Shown in pieces: positions 14,787 to 23,809 of a stretch of DNA of 47,603 nucleotides (positions are counted from its first letter, which is position 1; every line of letters begins with the position of its first letter). The position numbers and the translations under genes are program-made. This DNA is from Robiginitalea sp. (GTDB lineage Bacteria > Bacteroidota > Bacteroidia > Flavobacteriales > Flavobacteriaceae): NCBI GenBank assembly GCA_024638915.1, contig JAHEJJ010000015.1, positions 1 to 47,603 on the forward strand. Direction: 5' to 3'. The notes below the pieces were generated by a model. That model made no database searches, was not told the origin of the DNA, and saw nothing but the letters and a program-made list of their open reading frames with translations.

Positions 14787-17700
14787 CTAGGCATCAACAA
14801 GTACCCATTCGCCTCGTTCAATCAAAGGCTCGGCCTGTTTAAATTTGACCACTTTGCTCTCTCCGGACATCACATTTTTAATCTTTACCCGTTCGTTGCG
14901 TCCAATTTTCGGCTTCTCCCTGATTATCGTTTCTGTAACCGAGGGGCGTTGACCCTGGTTTTGTGCAATAGCCCTGCTTCTGGCGGCTAATTCATCGCTA
15001 TTCGGGATCTCTTCTTTAGTGGTCTGTAGCTTCTCTTTGGGCCGCCTGACCTGCCTAGCTTCCTGAATTTCACTGGTATCAGCAGAAGGCAGTTCGCCTT
15101 TAAACAGAAAGGATACAACATCTTTATTTACCTTTTCGATCATACCCTTAAAAAGCTCAAAGGCTTCAAACTTATAGATCAGCAAGGGGTCTTTCTGTTC
15201 GTGCACGGCTAATTGAACAGACTGCTTTAGTTCATCCATTTTTCTCAAATGGGTTTTCCAAGCATCGTCAATTATGGCAAGGGTAATATTTTTTTCAAAA
15301 TCTGTCACCAACTGTTTTCCATTGCTATCATAAGCATCCTTCAGGTTGGTCACTACGTTCAGGGACTTAATACCATCGGTGAAGGGTACAACGATCCTTT
15401 CAAATTTATTCGATTCGTCCTCATAGACCTTGCGGATAACCGGCAGTGCTGTCGCGGCACTTCTTTCCATCTTGCTCTGGTAATATTCATAGGTTGCCGC
15501 GTAGATCCGGGTCGCGATCTCCTGGTACCCCAGTTTAGAGAATTCATCCTGAGTTACCGGCGAAGTTGTTGAAAAATATTTGATGAGCTCGAATTCGAAA
15601 TTCTTGTAATCATTCGCGGCTTTGTTGGTGTCGGCAATGACCTCACAGGTATCATAGATCATGTTGGCAATATCGACCTTCAGCCGTTCACCCTGAAGTG
15701 CGTGACGGCGCCTTTTATACACTACCTCACGCTGCGCATTCATTACGTCATCGTATTCGAGCAGTCGCTTACGGATACCAAAATTGTTCTCCTCCACTTT
15801 CTTTTGAGCGCGTTCGATAGATTTGGTCATCATGGAATGCTGAATCACCTCTCCTTCTTTAAGGCCCATGCGGTCCATCATCTTAGCCACTCTTTCAGAT
15901 CCGAACAATCGCATCAGGTTATCCTCCAGTGAAACATAAAACTGCGAGCTTCCCGGATCTCCCTGTCTTCCTGAACGTCCTCTAAGCTGTCGGTCAACAC
16001 GACGAGAATCGTGTCGTTCTGTTCCCACGATAGCAAGGCCTCCGGCTTTTTTGACTTCTTCGGACAGCTTGATATCGGTTCCCCGACCTGCCATATTCGT
16101 GGCGATGGTTACTACACCCGAATCACCCGCTTCGGCTACAATATCGGCTTCTTTTTTATGAAGCTTTGCGTTCAAGACGTTATGAGGGATCTTTCGAATG
16201 GAGAGCATTCGGGACAATAATTCCGAAATTTCAACAGAAGTGGTCCCGATGAGCACTGGTCTTCCAGCCCCGGATAAATGGCTGACCTCCTCTATAATAG
16301 CATTGTATTTTTCCCGCTTTGTTTTATAGATCAAATCATTGCGATCGTCTCGGGCTATTGGCCTGTTGGTAGGAATTTCCACCACATCCAGTTCGTATAT
16401 CTCCCAGAACTCGCCTGCCTCCGTAACCGCTGTACCTGTCATTCCGGAAAGTTTGTTGTACATCCGGAAGTAGTTCTGTAGTGTAATGGTCGCAAAGGTC
16501 TGGGTCATGGCCTCGATCTTCACATTCTCCTTCGCTTCGATGGCCTGGTGGAGTCCGTCTGAATACCTGCGCCCATCCATGATACGCCCTGTTTGTTCAT
16601 CTACGATTAATACTTTGTTGTCGATCACCACATACTCCACATCTTTTTCAAAAAGCGTATAGGCTTTCAACAATTGGCTCATGGTATGGATCCGTTCGCT
16701 TTTTATGGCGAAATCTTTGAACAGTTCCTCTTTTTTTTCAGCTTCTTCCTCAATCTGGAGCTCTAGTTGCTCGATCTTGGCAATTTCACTACCGATATCG
16801 GGCATCACGAAAAAGTCTTTCTGATGATCACCGGAGATGACCTCGATACCCTTATCTGTCAGTTCGATCTGGTTGTTTTTTTCATCGATCACAAACAACA
16901 ACTCCGCATCTACCTTTGGCATTTCACGGTTGTTATCCTGCATGTAAAAATTCTCGGTCTTCTGCAATAACTGCTTAACACCCTCCTCACTGAGATATTT
17001 GATCAGGGCCTTGTTTTTTGGAAGCCCCCGGTGTACCCTAAGCAACAAAAAGCCACCTTCCTTGGTATCTCCCTCGGCGATCAGTTTTTTAGCTTCGGCC
17101 AATACCCCGGTAAGGTATTGACGCTGTTGTTGTACTATTTCAGAAACATTAGGCTTTAGATCGTTAAACTCATGTCGGTCACCTTCCGGCACAGGTCCCG
17201 ATATGATCAGCGGGGTTCTGGCATCGTCGACCAATACCGAATCAACCTCATCTACTATGGCATAATGGTGGGGTCGCTGTACCAGGTCGTTAGGAGTGTG
17301 GGCCATATTATCCCGGAGATAGTCAAACCCAAATTCATTGTTTGTGCCATAGGTAATATCGGCGTTATAGGCCGCCCTTCTTCCTTCGGAATTCGGTTTG
17401 TGATTGTCGATACAGTCCACAGAAAGACCATGGAATTCAAATATTGGTCCCATCCATGTGCTATCTCTTTTAGCCAGATAGTCATTTACAGTGACCAGGT
17501 GGGCCCCTTTTCCTGGGAGTGCGTTCAAATACATCGGTAGTGTAGCCACCAGTGTTTTACCCTCGCCTGTTTGCATCTCTGCAATTTTCCCTTTATGAAG
17601 TGCAATACCACCAATCAGCTGAACATCGTAATGAACCATATCCCACGTTACTTCTTTTCCGGCTGCATCCCAGGAATTTTTCCATAGAGCCGTATCGCCC

Positions 17701-18149
17701 TTGAGCGATACATATTCTTTGGTTCCAGATAATGAACGATCAAATTCTGTGGCCTGAACCTCAATTTCTTCATTGTCCACAAAACGCTGGGCGGTTTCTT
17801 TAATCACTGCAAAAGCTTCCGGGAGAAGTGTGTTGAGCGTATCTTCAGTGATCTTATAGGCTTCTTCTTCCAGTTTATCTATTTCACCATACAATTCTTC
17901 ATTACGATCGATATCCTGAGAGTTTAGCACCTCTACTTTTAATTTATCGATCTGATCCTGAATGGGCTGTATGGCCTCGGCTATTCTGGATTTAAACTCA
18001 GGGGTTTTGGCTCTCAATTCATCGTTAGTGAGGTTTTTGATGGTTTCGTGACTGCGATGGATCTGAGAAACCATAGGCTGTAATTCCTTGACATCCTTCT
18101 TCGCTTTATCCCCGACAAACGTCTTGAGTACGGTATTAAGTAAACTCAT
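14787..18149 (-). CDS. secA: Preprotein translocase ATPase SecA, long Bacteroidota form
   Basis: SecA drives proteins through SecYEG. The 1120-aa product has Walker A QTGEGKT (193-199), DEVD in the DEAD position, the preprotein-binding domain, helicase motifs including TNMAGRGTDI and QLRGRSGRQGDPG, and the helical scaffold. A roughly 100-residue insertion follows the ISGPVPEG segment, which is why it is longer than the roughly 900 aa of E. coli SecA. The C-terminus lacks the usual zinc-binding Cys motif and ends in VMSGESKVVKFKQAEPL...GEWVLVDA. The frame extends to a TTG at 18230, but ATG at 18149 begins the standard MSLLNTVLKTF N-terminus. Confidence 0.97.
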   Translation of the reverse strand: MSLLNTVLKTFVGDKAKKDVKELQPMVSQIHRSHETIKNLTNDELRAKTPEFKSRIAEAIQPIQDQIDKLKVEVLNSQDIDRNEELYGEIDKLEEEAYKITEDTLNTLLPEAFAVIKETAQRFVDNEEIEVQATEFDRSLSGTKEYVSLKGDTALWKNSWDAAGKEVTWDMVHYDVQLIGGIALHKGKIAEMQTGEGKTLVATLPMYLNALPGKGAHLVTVNDYLAKRDSTWMGPIFEFHGLSVDCIDNHKPNSEGRRAAYNADITYGTNNEFGFDYLRDNMAHTPNDLVQRPHHYAIVDEVDSVLVDDARTPLIISGPVPEGDRHEFNDLKPNVSEIVQQQRQYLTGVLAEAKKLIAEGDTKEGGFLLLRVHRGLPKNKALIKYLSEEGVKQLLQKTENFYMQDNNREMPKVDAELLFVIDEKNNQIELTDKGIEVISGDHQKDFFVMPDIGSEIAKIEQLELQIEEEAEKKEELFKDFAIKSERIHTMSQLLKAYTLFEKDVEYVVIDNKVLIVDEQTGRIMDGRRYSDGLHQAIEAKENVKIEAMTQTFATITLQNYFRMYNKLSGMTGTAVTEAGEFWEIYELDVVEIPTNRPIARDDRNDLIYKTKREKYNAIIEEVSHLSGAGRPVLIGTTSVEISELLSRMLSIRKIPHNVLNAKLHKKEADIVAEAGDSGVVTIATNMAGRGTDIKLSEEVKKAGGLAIVGTERHDSRRVDRQLRGRSGRQGDPGSSQFYVSLEDNLMRLFGSERVAKMMDRMGLKEGEVIQHSMMTKSIERAQKKVEENNFGIRKRLLEYDDVMNAQREVVYKRRRHALQGERLKVDIANMIYDTCEVIADTNKAANDYKNFEFELIKYFSTTSPVTQDEFSKLGYQEIATRIYAATYEYYQSKMERSAATALPVIRKVYEDESNKFERIVVPFTDGIKSLNVVTNLKDAYDSNGKQLVTDFEKNITLAIIDDAWKTHLRKMDELKQSVQLAVHEQKDPLLIYKFEAFELFKGMIEKVNKDVVSFLFKGELPSADTSEIQEARQVRRPKEKLQTTKEEIPNSDELAARSRAIAQNQGQRPSVTETIIREKPKIGRNERVKIKNVMSGESKVVKFKQAEPLIERGEWVLVDA

Positions 18150-18250
18150 ATATCTTTTTGTTTTGCTGCCTGCGCCTTCAAAGTCGAACTCCTTTAACCG
18201 TGCGCAAACCTGACCACCGCTGAAGTACAAATTTCATTCCAGAAGCATGG

Positions 18251-18267
18251 CGGGGGTCAGTTCCCCG
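18251..18267 (-). promoter_or_regulatory. Small GC hairpin in the secA upstream region
   Basis: CGGGG / CCCCG (18251-18255 and 18263-18267) can pair across a seven-base loop about 100 bases before the secA ATG. It has no T-tract. Any role in secA control is speculative. Confidence 0.2.
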
Positions 18268-18287
18268 AAAGGACTGTCAAAATTACA

Positions 18288-18317
18288 TAAAAAAAAAGCC
18301 TCTAAAGAGACTTTTTA
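18288..18317 (-). terminator. Terminator after the DUF2795 gene
   Basis: On the minus strand AAAAAGTCTC pairs with GAGGCTTTTT (plus 18307-18316 and 18293-18302, one G-U pair) and continues into a T run. It separates the DUF2795 gene from secA. Confidence 0.7.
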
Positions 18318-18341
18318 ATCTTATTAACACGATAAAATTGT

Positions 18342-18566
18342 TTAGTATTCGTCTTCATTCCAGAGGTAATCCTCTTCTGTAGGATAATCTGGCCATATTT
18401 CCTCTATAGATTCATAAATTTCACCACCTTCCTCTTCCATAGATTGCAGGTTTTCTACAACTTCCAAAGGGGCGCCCGTCCTGATAGCATAATCTATCAA
18501 TTCGTCTTTTGTGGCTGGCCAGGGAGCATCGCTTAAATAGGAAGCTAATTCTAATGTCCAGTACAT
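18342..18566 (-). CDS. DUF2795 domain protein
   Basis: The 74-aa acidic protein has the DUF2795-like pattern: a helical start (MYWTLELASYLSDAPWPATKDELIDYAIRTG, given here only as motif ends MYWTLELASYL and PATKDELIDYA), then GAPLEVVENLQ and a Glu/Tyr/Trp-rich tail (IWPDYPTEEDYLWNEDEY). It has no signal peptide or membrane segment. Its role is unknown. It is followed by its own terminator and lies between secA and the adenosyltransferase gene; all three are on the minus strand. Confidence 0.8.
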   Translation of the reverse strand: MYWTLELASYLSDAPWPATKDELIDYAIRTGAPLEVVENLQSMEEEGGEIYESIEEIWPDYPTEEDYLWNEDEY

Positions 18567-18701
18567 GGTTTAATATAATTTTAAAATTTTTGCAAAAATA
18601 ATTTTTTAACCCATTTGTCCAAGTTTTTTGGGCTGTAAATGCATTAAAAAATGAACAATTTCAAGATTTGGTTAAATGATAACGGAGAAATTAGGAAATT
18701 A

Positions 18702-19277
18702 TTAGCCTTTTTTCGAGGGTATCCATTTTACCTCTTCTACCTGTAATTGGCTAGACAATTTCCGTGCCAGTATGAATAAAAAGTCTGAAAGCCGATTTAA
18801 ATAGGTCAATATCAGCTCATCCACAGGTTCATTTTCATGCAGTAGACTGGTCATACGCTCCGCCCTTCGACATACAGTTCTGGCTATATGACAGCTTGAC
18901 ACGCTTTGATGCCCTCCGGGAAGGATAAAATGTGTCATGGGTGGTAGCTCTTCGTTCATTTTATCGATCGCATTCTCGAGTTTTCTGATATCAGCCTTCT
19001 GGATCAGAGGTATATCAAGGCGATCTTTGCCGCTTTTGAGGGTCGCCTTTTCCGGATCGGTGGCTAGCATGGCGCCAAGGGTGAACAGATCGTTCTGAAT
19101 GGAAATGAGCATTTCCAAATCGGATGACTCCAGATTCTGATCTCTGAGCATACCTATCCACGAATTTAGCTCGTCTACCGTACCATAGCTATTGATGCGG
19201 ATATGATGCTTAGCTACCCGGGTTCCGCCGAATAGAGCTGTAGTACCGGCATCGCCGGTTTTGGTGTATATCTTCAT
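18702..19277 (-). CDS. PduO-type cob(I)alamin adenosyltransferase
   Basis: This enzyme transfers the adenosyl group of ATP to cob(I)alamin to make coenzyme B12. The 191-aa product carries the N-terminal ATP-binding motif TGDAGTTALFGG, the YGTVDELNSWIG segment, and the conserved RTVCRRAERM helix with the Arg residues that contact ATP. Length is normal for a single-domain PduO ATR. No B12 biosynthesis or B12-dependent enzyme is in the window, so it probably serves salvaged cobalamin. Confidence 0.92.
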   Translation of the reverse strand: MKIYTKTGDAGTTALFGGTRVAKHHIRINSYGTVDELNSWIGMLRDQNLESSDLEMLISIQNDLFTLGAMLATDPEKATLKSGKDRLDIPLIQKADIRKLENAIDKMNEELPPMTHFILPGGHQSVSSCHIARTVCRRAERMTSLLHENEPVDELILTYLNRLSDFLFILARKLSSQLQVEEVKWIPSKKG

Positions 19278-19336
19278 AAGCTGTTATTACATAAAAAGAA
19301 CAAAAACCACCTGATCTGGACAGATTTTCTTATGGA

Positions 19337-19498
19337 TTACTCTTGATTTTTATCCTTCTCTTCGCTTTTGCCTCTTCGTTTATAGCCCTCCATGAATTTT
19401 CGAGACTTTCTCCTTTTACTTCCTTTTCGATTGTAAATCCGGACGGCAACATATAGCACCGCAAGAGCAGCTAGTAAATAATAAATATTGGTATCCAT
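19337..19498 (-). CDS. 53-aa single-span membrane microprotein
   Basis: A minus-strand frame from ATG at 19498 to TAA at 19337-19339 encodes MDTNIYYLLAALAVLYVAVR, one membrane helix, followed by a strongly basic and then mixed-charge tail (YNRKGSKRRKSRKFMEGYKR ... SEEKDKNQE). Positive charge directly after the helix predicts a cytoplasmic tail. It fills the gap between the DUF4105 gene and the adenosyltransferase gene on the same strand. Amino-acid pattern strongly suggests a real gene; function unknown. Confidence 0.65.
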   Translation of the reverse strand: MDTNIYYLLAALAVLYVAVRIYNRKGSKRRKSRKFMEGYKRRGKSEEKDKNQE

Positions 19499-19564
19499 AA
19501 TCTTTGGCTTTCATAAAATTAAATGATTATGCCGGAATGCTGAAATTCAATGGGTATAATAATA

Positions 19565-20776
19565 CTACTTCTTTGTTTTCCATACTTCACTTTGCCAGGC
19601 AGGGTAAAACCTTCTAAAATAATAGTCAAGATAAAAATATCGCAACCCTAAAATAAGCAAAATCACGACGGCTAAAGGTGGGAATCCTTGAACGCCTGCG
19701 ATCCACAATATAGGCACGAAGACCATTATCCAAAGTAAGACCCTGAAGTATCGGGGGAGCCACTTCATCAAAGGTCCCTTTTTAGCCATAAAAAATGCTG
19801 CGATAATATTGGTGGGCAAAGCCCATAGTATATTATAGTTGTAGGCGGCGGCACTATGATCCGAAAAGAACCAGAGAAAGGTAATCAACAGACCCACCAT
19901 CCCGCTAAGTAGCAGCAATATGAAATCCAACCACCGGCTGCGTGTCTGGTTTCGGTAATCAATAAATGTAATGGTAAGGGAAAAAAAGAACAATGCCAGT
20001 GTCCAGAATAAGGGAGATGATGTAAATAAGAAGGTCCTTTTGCCATTATTGAGATCAAGAATTGTGCGTTCCCTGTTTACCAATGGGCGGTTTGAAACTG
20101 TGCTATTATCCATTTGTTCGAATACATAGTCGGGCAGGAACATAGTTTCTTCGGCACCGGCAATACGATCGATAACCGAACCGAGGGCCAGATCAATTCC
20201 TAAGCTGCCCCAGGAGTTCCAAGATAGATTTTGTTGCATCAGCTGGCGAAAACTGTATTGGTGCAGGTAATGATCTTTTTTAAATGTCAGGGAGTTACCC
20301 AGAACATTGCGCAGTACTTCAGGTATTTTAGTCGAACAGTTTTCCCAGAGGTAATCATATTTGTAGTCCCTGTTTTGAGGTAAATAGTTGTTTTCCAGGA
20401 ACTGAAATATGTCGTTTTTCTCTTTGTTATTTAGGTCGAGTATCTGTTCTTTAACCCATCTGTTCTCAAGCTGATAGATGTAGAGAAAGTTTACAAATTG
20501 TTGTCTGCTTAGGGAGAAAACAGGTCTTCCCCTAGCAAAATTCAGATAAAAATTAGGGGCTTCAAAATCGAAGGTCCCATAGTTGTAGACCAGATCCAGA
20601 CCAAGTTCAGGATCCTGGACCCTGAAGGCGCTATGGCCAAAAGATGTGTAAAGCTCCATACCTGGTCCGCAGGTGATAACACTAATCTGTGCTTCGGCTG
20701 ATAGTTGGACAGGCTGAGATAGTCCGGTTAGACAGAAGGTCAAAAAGAAAATAAAATGGCCAAATTTCACACGCAT
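19565..20776 (-). CDS. DUF4105 (Lnb N-terminal domain-like) membrane protein
   Basis: The 403-aa product begins with a signal peptide, then a periplasmic domain with the DUF4105 hallmarks YTSFGHSAFRV, YNYGTFDF and WENCSTKIPEVLRN, whose His and Cys residues resemble a hydrolase active site of the NlpC-like type. From about residue 255 there are several membrane helices ending in a basic tail. Related to the N-terminal domain of lacto-N-biosidase LnbX-type proteins, but the substrate in Flavobacteria is unknown. The frame extends to TTG at 20788; ATG at 20776 is preferred. Divergent from pssA. Confidence 0.82.
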   Translation of the reverse strand: MRVKFGHFIFFLTFCLTGLSQPVQLSAEAQISVITCGPGMELYTSFGHSAFRVQDPELGLDLVYNYGTFDFEAPNFYLNFARGRPVFSLSRQQFVNFLYIYQLENRWVKEQILDLNNKEKNDIFQFLENNYLPQNRDYKYDYLWENCSTKIPEVLRNVLGNSLTFKKDHYLHQYSFRQLMQQNLSWNSWGSLGIDLALGSVIDRIAGAEETMFLPDYVFEQMDNSTVSNRPLVNRERTILDLNNGKRTFLFTSSPLFWTLALFFFSLTITFIDYRNQTRSRWLDFILLLLSGMVGLLITFLWFFSDHSAAAYNYNILWALPTNIIAAFFMAKKGPLMKWLPRYFRVLLWIMVFVPILWIAGVQGFPPLAVVILLILGLRYFYLDYYFRRFYPAWQSEVWKTKK

Positions 20777-20887
20777 CAGACTTGTCAACCCGAAAGGATC
20801 ATGCTTAAGTAGGTCAAATATCTAAAAAATGTATCAGCCTGCCTTTCATATCTGGCAAAATCTCGTTTAAGGCATTATCGGCTAGAA

Positions 20888-20916
20888 TTGGTATTCTTTC
20901 CGGAGTTTTAAATTTG
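20888..20916 (+). promoter_or_regulatory. Bacteroidota-type promoter for pssA
   Basis: TTG at 20888-20890, an 18-base spacer and TAAATTTG at 20909-20916 match the flavobacterial TTG-N19-TAnnTTTG pattern closely. The start codon is 26 bases downstream. Confidence 0.55.
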
Positions 20917-20942
20917 TCTTACATTTACGCCAACTCATCGGT

Positions 20943-21701
20943 ATGAAGAAAAGGATTCCGCATTTTCTCACGCTGCTCAACATTCTATCGGGTTGTATCG
21001 CTACGGTTTTTGCGATGCAAAATCAATTAGAATGGGCGGCTCTATTTGTATTTATCGGGATCTTTTTTGACTTTTTCGACGGGCTGGCTGCCCGACTGTT
21101 ACATGCTCAATCTGAATTAGGGGTTCAACTCGATTCACTGGCTGATATGATCACCAGTGGCCTGGTTCCAGGCATAGTAATGTTCCAGCTATTGGCTTTA
21201 TCCCAAACCGGGGGCTGGAATGTGGTCTCCTGGCAGGAATTTCATTTCGGTGATTCCGCTTTAGGGTTAACTTCTTTTTTACCCTTTGCCGGTTTTTTAA
21301 TCACCCTGGCTTCGGCCTATCGTCTTGCTCGATTCAACACAGATGAAGATCAATTGGAGTCTTTTATAGGATTGCCCACACCGGCCAATGCATTGCTGGT
21401 GATGTCCTTGCCACTGATCCTTTTATATCAGGGTAATGATACGATCAACAGTCTTATTCTCAACCCCTGGTTCTTACTAGCCCATATCATCTTGAGCAGT
21501 TTTTTGTTGAATTCGAATATCGAGCTGTTCGCCTTAAAGTTCAAGGATTGGAGTTTTAAGCAAAACGCTCTGCGTTATATATTTCTAATTCTCAGCCTGG
21601 TCTTGCTCTTAACGTTGAAGTTTATTGCTGTTCCGGTCATCGTAGCCTTATACGTCATCAGCTCTTTGATCACCAGGTGGGAAACCAGACTAATCAGATA
21701 G
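20943..21701 (+). CDS. pssA: CDP-diacylglycerol-serine O-phosphatidyltransferase
   Basis: PssA makes phosphatidylserine, precursor of phosphatidylethanolamine. The 252-aa membrane protein has the full CDP-alcohol phosphotransferase signature DG-x2-AR-x8-G-x3-D-x3-D: Asp46-Gly47, Ala50-Arg51, Gly60, Asp64 and Asp68. About seven to eight hydrophobic helices follow. The N-terminus (MKKRIPHFLTLLNILSGC) is typical of Bacteroidota PssA. A good promoter lies just upstream. The decarboxylase partner is not in this window. Confidence 0.93.
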   Translation: MKKRIPHFLTLLNILSGCIATVFAMQNQLEWAALFVFIGIFFDFFDGLAARLLHAQSELGVQLDSLADMITSGLVPGIVMFQLLALSQTGGWNVVSWQEFHFGDSALGLTSFLPFAGFLITLASAYRLARFNTDEDQLESFIGLPTPANALLVMSLPLILLYQGNDTINSLILNPWFLLAHIILSSFLLNSNIELFALKFKDWSFKQNALRYIFLILSLVLLLTLKFIAVPVIVALYVISSLITRWETRLIR

Positions 21702-21802
21702 GAAGAAAACAAAAAATCCGAGGTTTATAGATCGCTTGGTAGTGCTCAAAAATTTGGAGAGACGGTAATCCTTTAGTCGCCGTCGCTGTGGTATTTGATC
21801 AA

Positions 21803-22543
21803 CTAAAATTCCAGTTTCTTTTTTCTAAGTTCGAAATTCTGACCCAGGTAGACTTTGCGCACCATTTCATCTTCTGCCAGGATCTCTGGAACACCCGATT
21901 TTAGAATACCCCCTTCGAACATAAGATAGGACCGTTCGGTAATCGCCAGGGTTTCCTGCACGTTGTGATCGGTGATGAGGATACCAATATTTTTATCTTT
22001 TAAACGTGCTACAATGCGCTGAATATCCTCGACCGCCACCGGATCAACGCCGGCAAAAGGTTCGTCGAGCAGGATAAATTTTGGGTCGGTTGCCAGAGCT
22101 CTGGCAATTTCGGTCCTTCGTCTTTCCCCACCAGATAGAAGATCCCCTCGATTTTTCCGGATGTGGCTAAGGCCGAATTCCTCGATGAGCGATTCCATTT
22201 TCATGTGCTGCTCCTTTTTGCTCAGGTCGGTGAGCTGCAATACGCTAAGAATATTTTTTTCGATGCTCAATTTTCTGAAGACGGACGCTTCCTGGGCCAA
22301 ATAACCTATGCCATTTTGGGCCCTCTTGTACATCGGGTATTTGGTTATTTCTGTATCGTCGAGGAAAATCCTTCCGCCATTGGGTTGTATCAACCCCACA
22401 ATCATGTAGAAACAGGTGGTTTTACCAGCACCATTGGGTCCGAGAAGTCCTACTATTTCCCCCTGGTTCACCTCGAGGGAGATGCCTTTTACCACTTTAC
22501 GGCCTCTGTAGGCCTTCATTATTTTTTCGGCTCTTAACTTCAT
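21803..22543 (-). CDS. lptB: LPS export ABC transporter ATPase LptB
   Basis: LptB powers extraction of lipopolysaccharide from the inner membrane with LptFG. The 246-aa product has Walker [10 protein letters not shown] (35-43), [17 protein letters not shown] (the LptB-like Q-loop region), signature [16 protein letters not shown] and Walker [13 protein letters not shown]. It is last in a minus-strand series after kdsD, tatC and the AhpD-like gene. kdsD makes a precursor of Kdo, so two LPS genes share the cluster. LptA/OstA-type protein lies at the right end of the window. Confidence 0.95.
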   Translation of the reverse strand: MKLRAEKIMKAYRGRKVVKGISLEVNQGEIVGLLGPNGAGKTTCFYMIVGLIQPNGGRIFLDDTEITKYPMYKRAQNGIGYLAQEASVFRKLSIEKNILSVLQLTDLSKKEQHMKMESLIEEFGLSHIRKNRGDLLSGGERRRTEIARALATDPKFILLDEPFAGVDPVAVEDIQRIVARLKDKNIGILITDHNVQETLAITERSYLMFEGGILKSGVPEILAEDEMVRKVYLGQNFELRKKKLEF

Positions 22544-22647
22544 GACAGAATGGTGCCAAATCTACATATATATTCGCGATTCATACCCGGAATTAACGGA
22601 TAATTAATGTTCATCTATGGATCAGGAGTAGTATGTTTCTGTAAAAC

Positions 22648-22992
22648 CTAGCGGTGTTCCAGCAGCTCCCAATATTCATATGCCCGCCTGAGGTGCGGAA
22701 TAACGATAGTTCCTCCGACCAGTGTGGCGATGCTCAAAGTCTCCATGATTTCACTTTTCGAAGCGCCCTCGTCCCTGCATTTTTCAAGATGGTATTTAAT
22801 ACAGTCGTCGCATCTTAGAACGGCCGAGGCCACCAGGCCCATCAATTCCTTGGTCTTCACAGGGAGTGCCCCTTCGCTATAGGCGTTGGTGTCGAGGTTA
22901 AAAATTCGTTTTATGACTTTATTATCGGCTTTAAGAAGCCGTTCGTTCATTTCGGCCCGGTACCGATTAAATTCATCGACCTGATTTGGCAT
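22648..22992 (-). CDS. Carboxymuconolactone decarboxylase/AhpD-like protein
   Basis: The 114-aa product has the AhpD-fold redox motif CDDC (Cys61, Cys64) followed by His68 (IKYHLEKC) and the helix TLSIATLVGGT. Proteins with this CxxC-x3-H motif can act as thiol peroxidase or disulfide reductase partners; true decarboxylases lack the Cys pair. It overlaps the end of tatC by 20 bases, so the genes are translationally linked. Specific partner unknown. Confidence 0.88.
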   Translation of the reverse strand: MPNQVDEFNRYRAEMNERLLKADNKVIKRIFNLDTNAYSEGALPVKTKELMGLVASAVLRCDDCIKYHLEKCRDEGASKSEIMETLSIATLVGGTIVIPHLRRAYEYWELLEHR

Positions 22993-23809
22993 AATTCTTA
23001 GCTCTTTTTGCTTCTCGTTTTAAAACAACCTTTGAAATATAAATACTGATCTGGTAAAGAATGAGGACCGGTACAGCGACAATAATCTGGCTGGCCACAT
23101 CGGGAGGTGTAATAATCGCTGAAAGGATCAACACGATGACCAGGGCCACCTTCCGGTATTTTTTGAGTACTTCCGGGGTTACCAATCCGATTTTGGTCAG
23201 GAAATAAATAATAATAGGAAGTTCAAATATCAAGCCACAGGCAATTACAGCCGACCTTACGGTAGAAATATATGATGCGAGGTCGATATCGTTAAAAACC
23301 TCTTTGCTCACTTGATAGCTGCCGAGAAAATTTATCGACAATGGGGCCACAACATAGTAACCAAACAATACTCCCATAAAAAAGAGCAAGGAAGCTACTA
23401 AGATAAATCCCCTGCTGTGCTTTCGTTCTTTCTCATACAATCCAGGACTGATGAATTTCCACATTTCATAAAGCAGGTAGGGAAAGCCAATGATGAATCC
23501 TGCCCAGATGGATGTCCAAATATGTGCGGAAAACTGTCCGGCCATCACCCGGCTTTGAATCCTGAAAAGGGGTTCATTATTGCAAAATGCTTCGCTGAAG
23601 CCCACCAATCTCGACAATTTGCAAAAAACGGCGTAGGACGGAAAATCAGGATTTTTAGGCCCAAAAATAATGGTATCAAAAATAAACTCCCGCATCAGAA
23701 ATGCCACAAAACCTACAGCCACAATGGCTACGGTAGAGCGAATAAGATGCCAGCGCAGCTCCTCAAGATGATCGAGGAAAGACATTTCATTATGCTTTGT
23801 TTTTGCCAT
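22973..23809 (-). CDS. tatC: Twin-arginine translocase subunit TatC
   Basis: TatC recognises twin-arginine signals and forms the core of the Tat system. The 278-aa membrane protein begins with the conserved HLEELRWHLIRS motif, has six predicted helices, the FISPGLYEKERK loop with its essential residues and FELPIIIYFL near helix 5. Its start codon overlaps the kdsD stop as TAATG. The DinB-like protein at 8033-8680 is a possible Tat substrate. tatA is not in the window. Confidence 0.95.
   Translation of the reverse strand: MAKTKHNEMSFLDHLEELRWHLIRSTVAIVAVGFVAFLMREFIFDTIIFGPKNPDFPSYAVFCKLSRLVGFSEAFCNNEPLFRIQSRVMAGQFSAHIWTSIWAGFIIGFPYLLYEMWKFISPGLYEKERKHSRGFILVASLLFFMGVLFGYYVVAPLSINFLGSYQVSKEVFNDIDLASYISTVRSAVIACGLIFELPIIIYFLTKIGLVTPEVLKKYRKVALVIVLILSAIITPPDVASQIIVAVPVLILYQISIYISKVVLKREAKRAKNYAKSGR

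Noticed and set aside
14685-14990. Plus-strand frame of 101 codons over the secA terminator and 3' end
   Set aside because: It overlaps a terminator and the certain secA coding region; no supporting features.
18150-18230. 27-residue N-terminal extension of SecA from TTG
   Set aside because: The ATG at 18149 starts the conserved N-terminus; the upstream residues have no SecA character.
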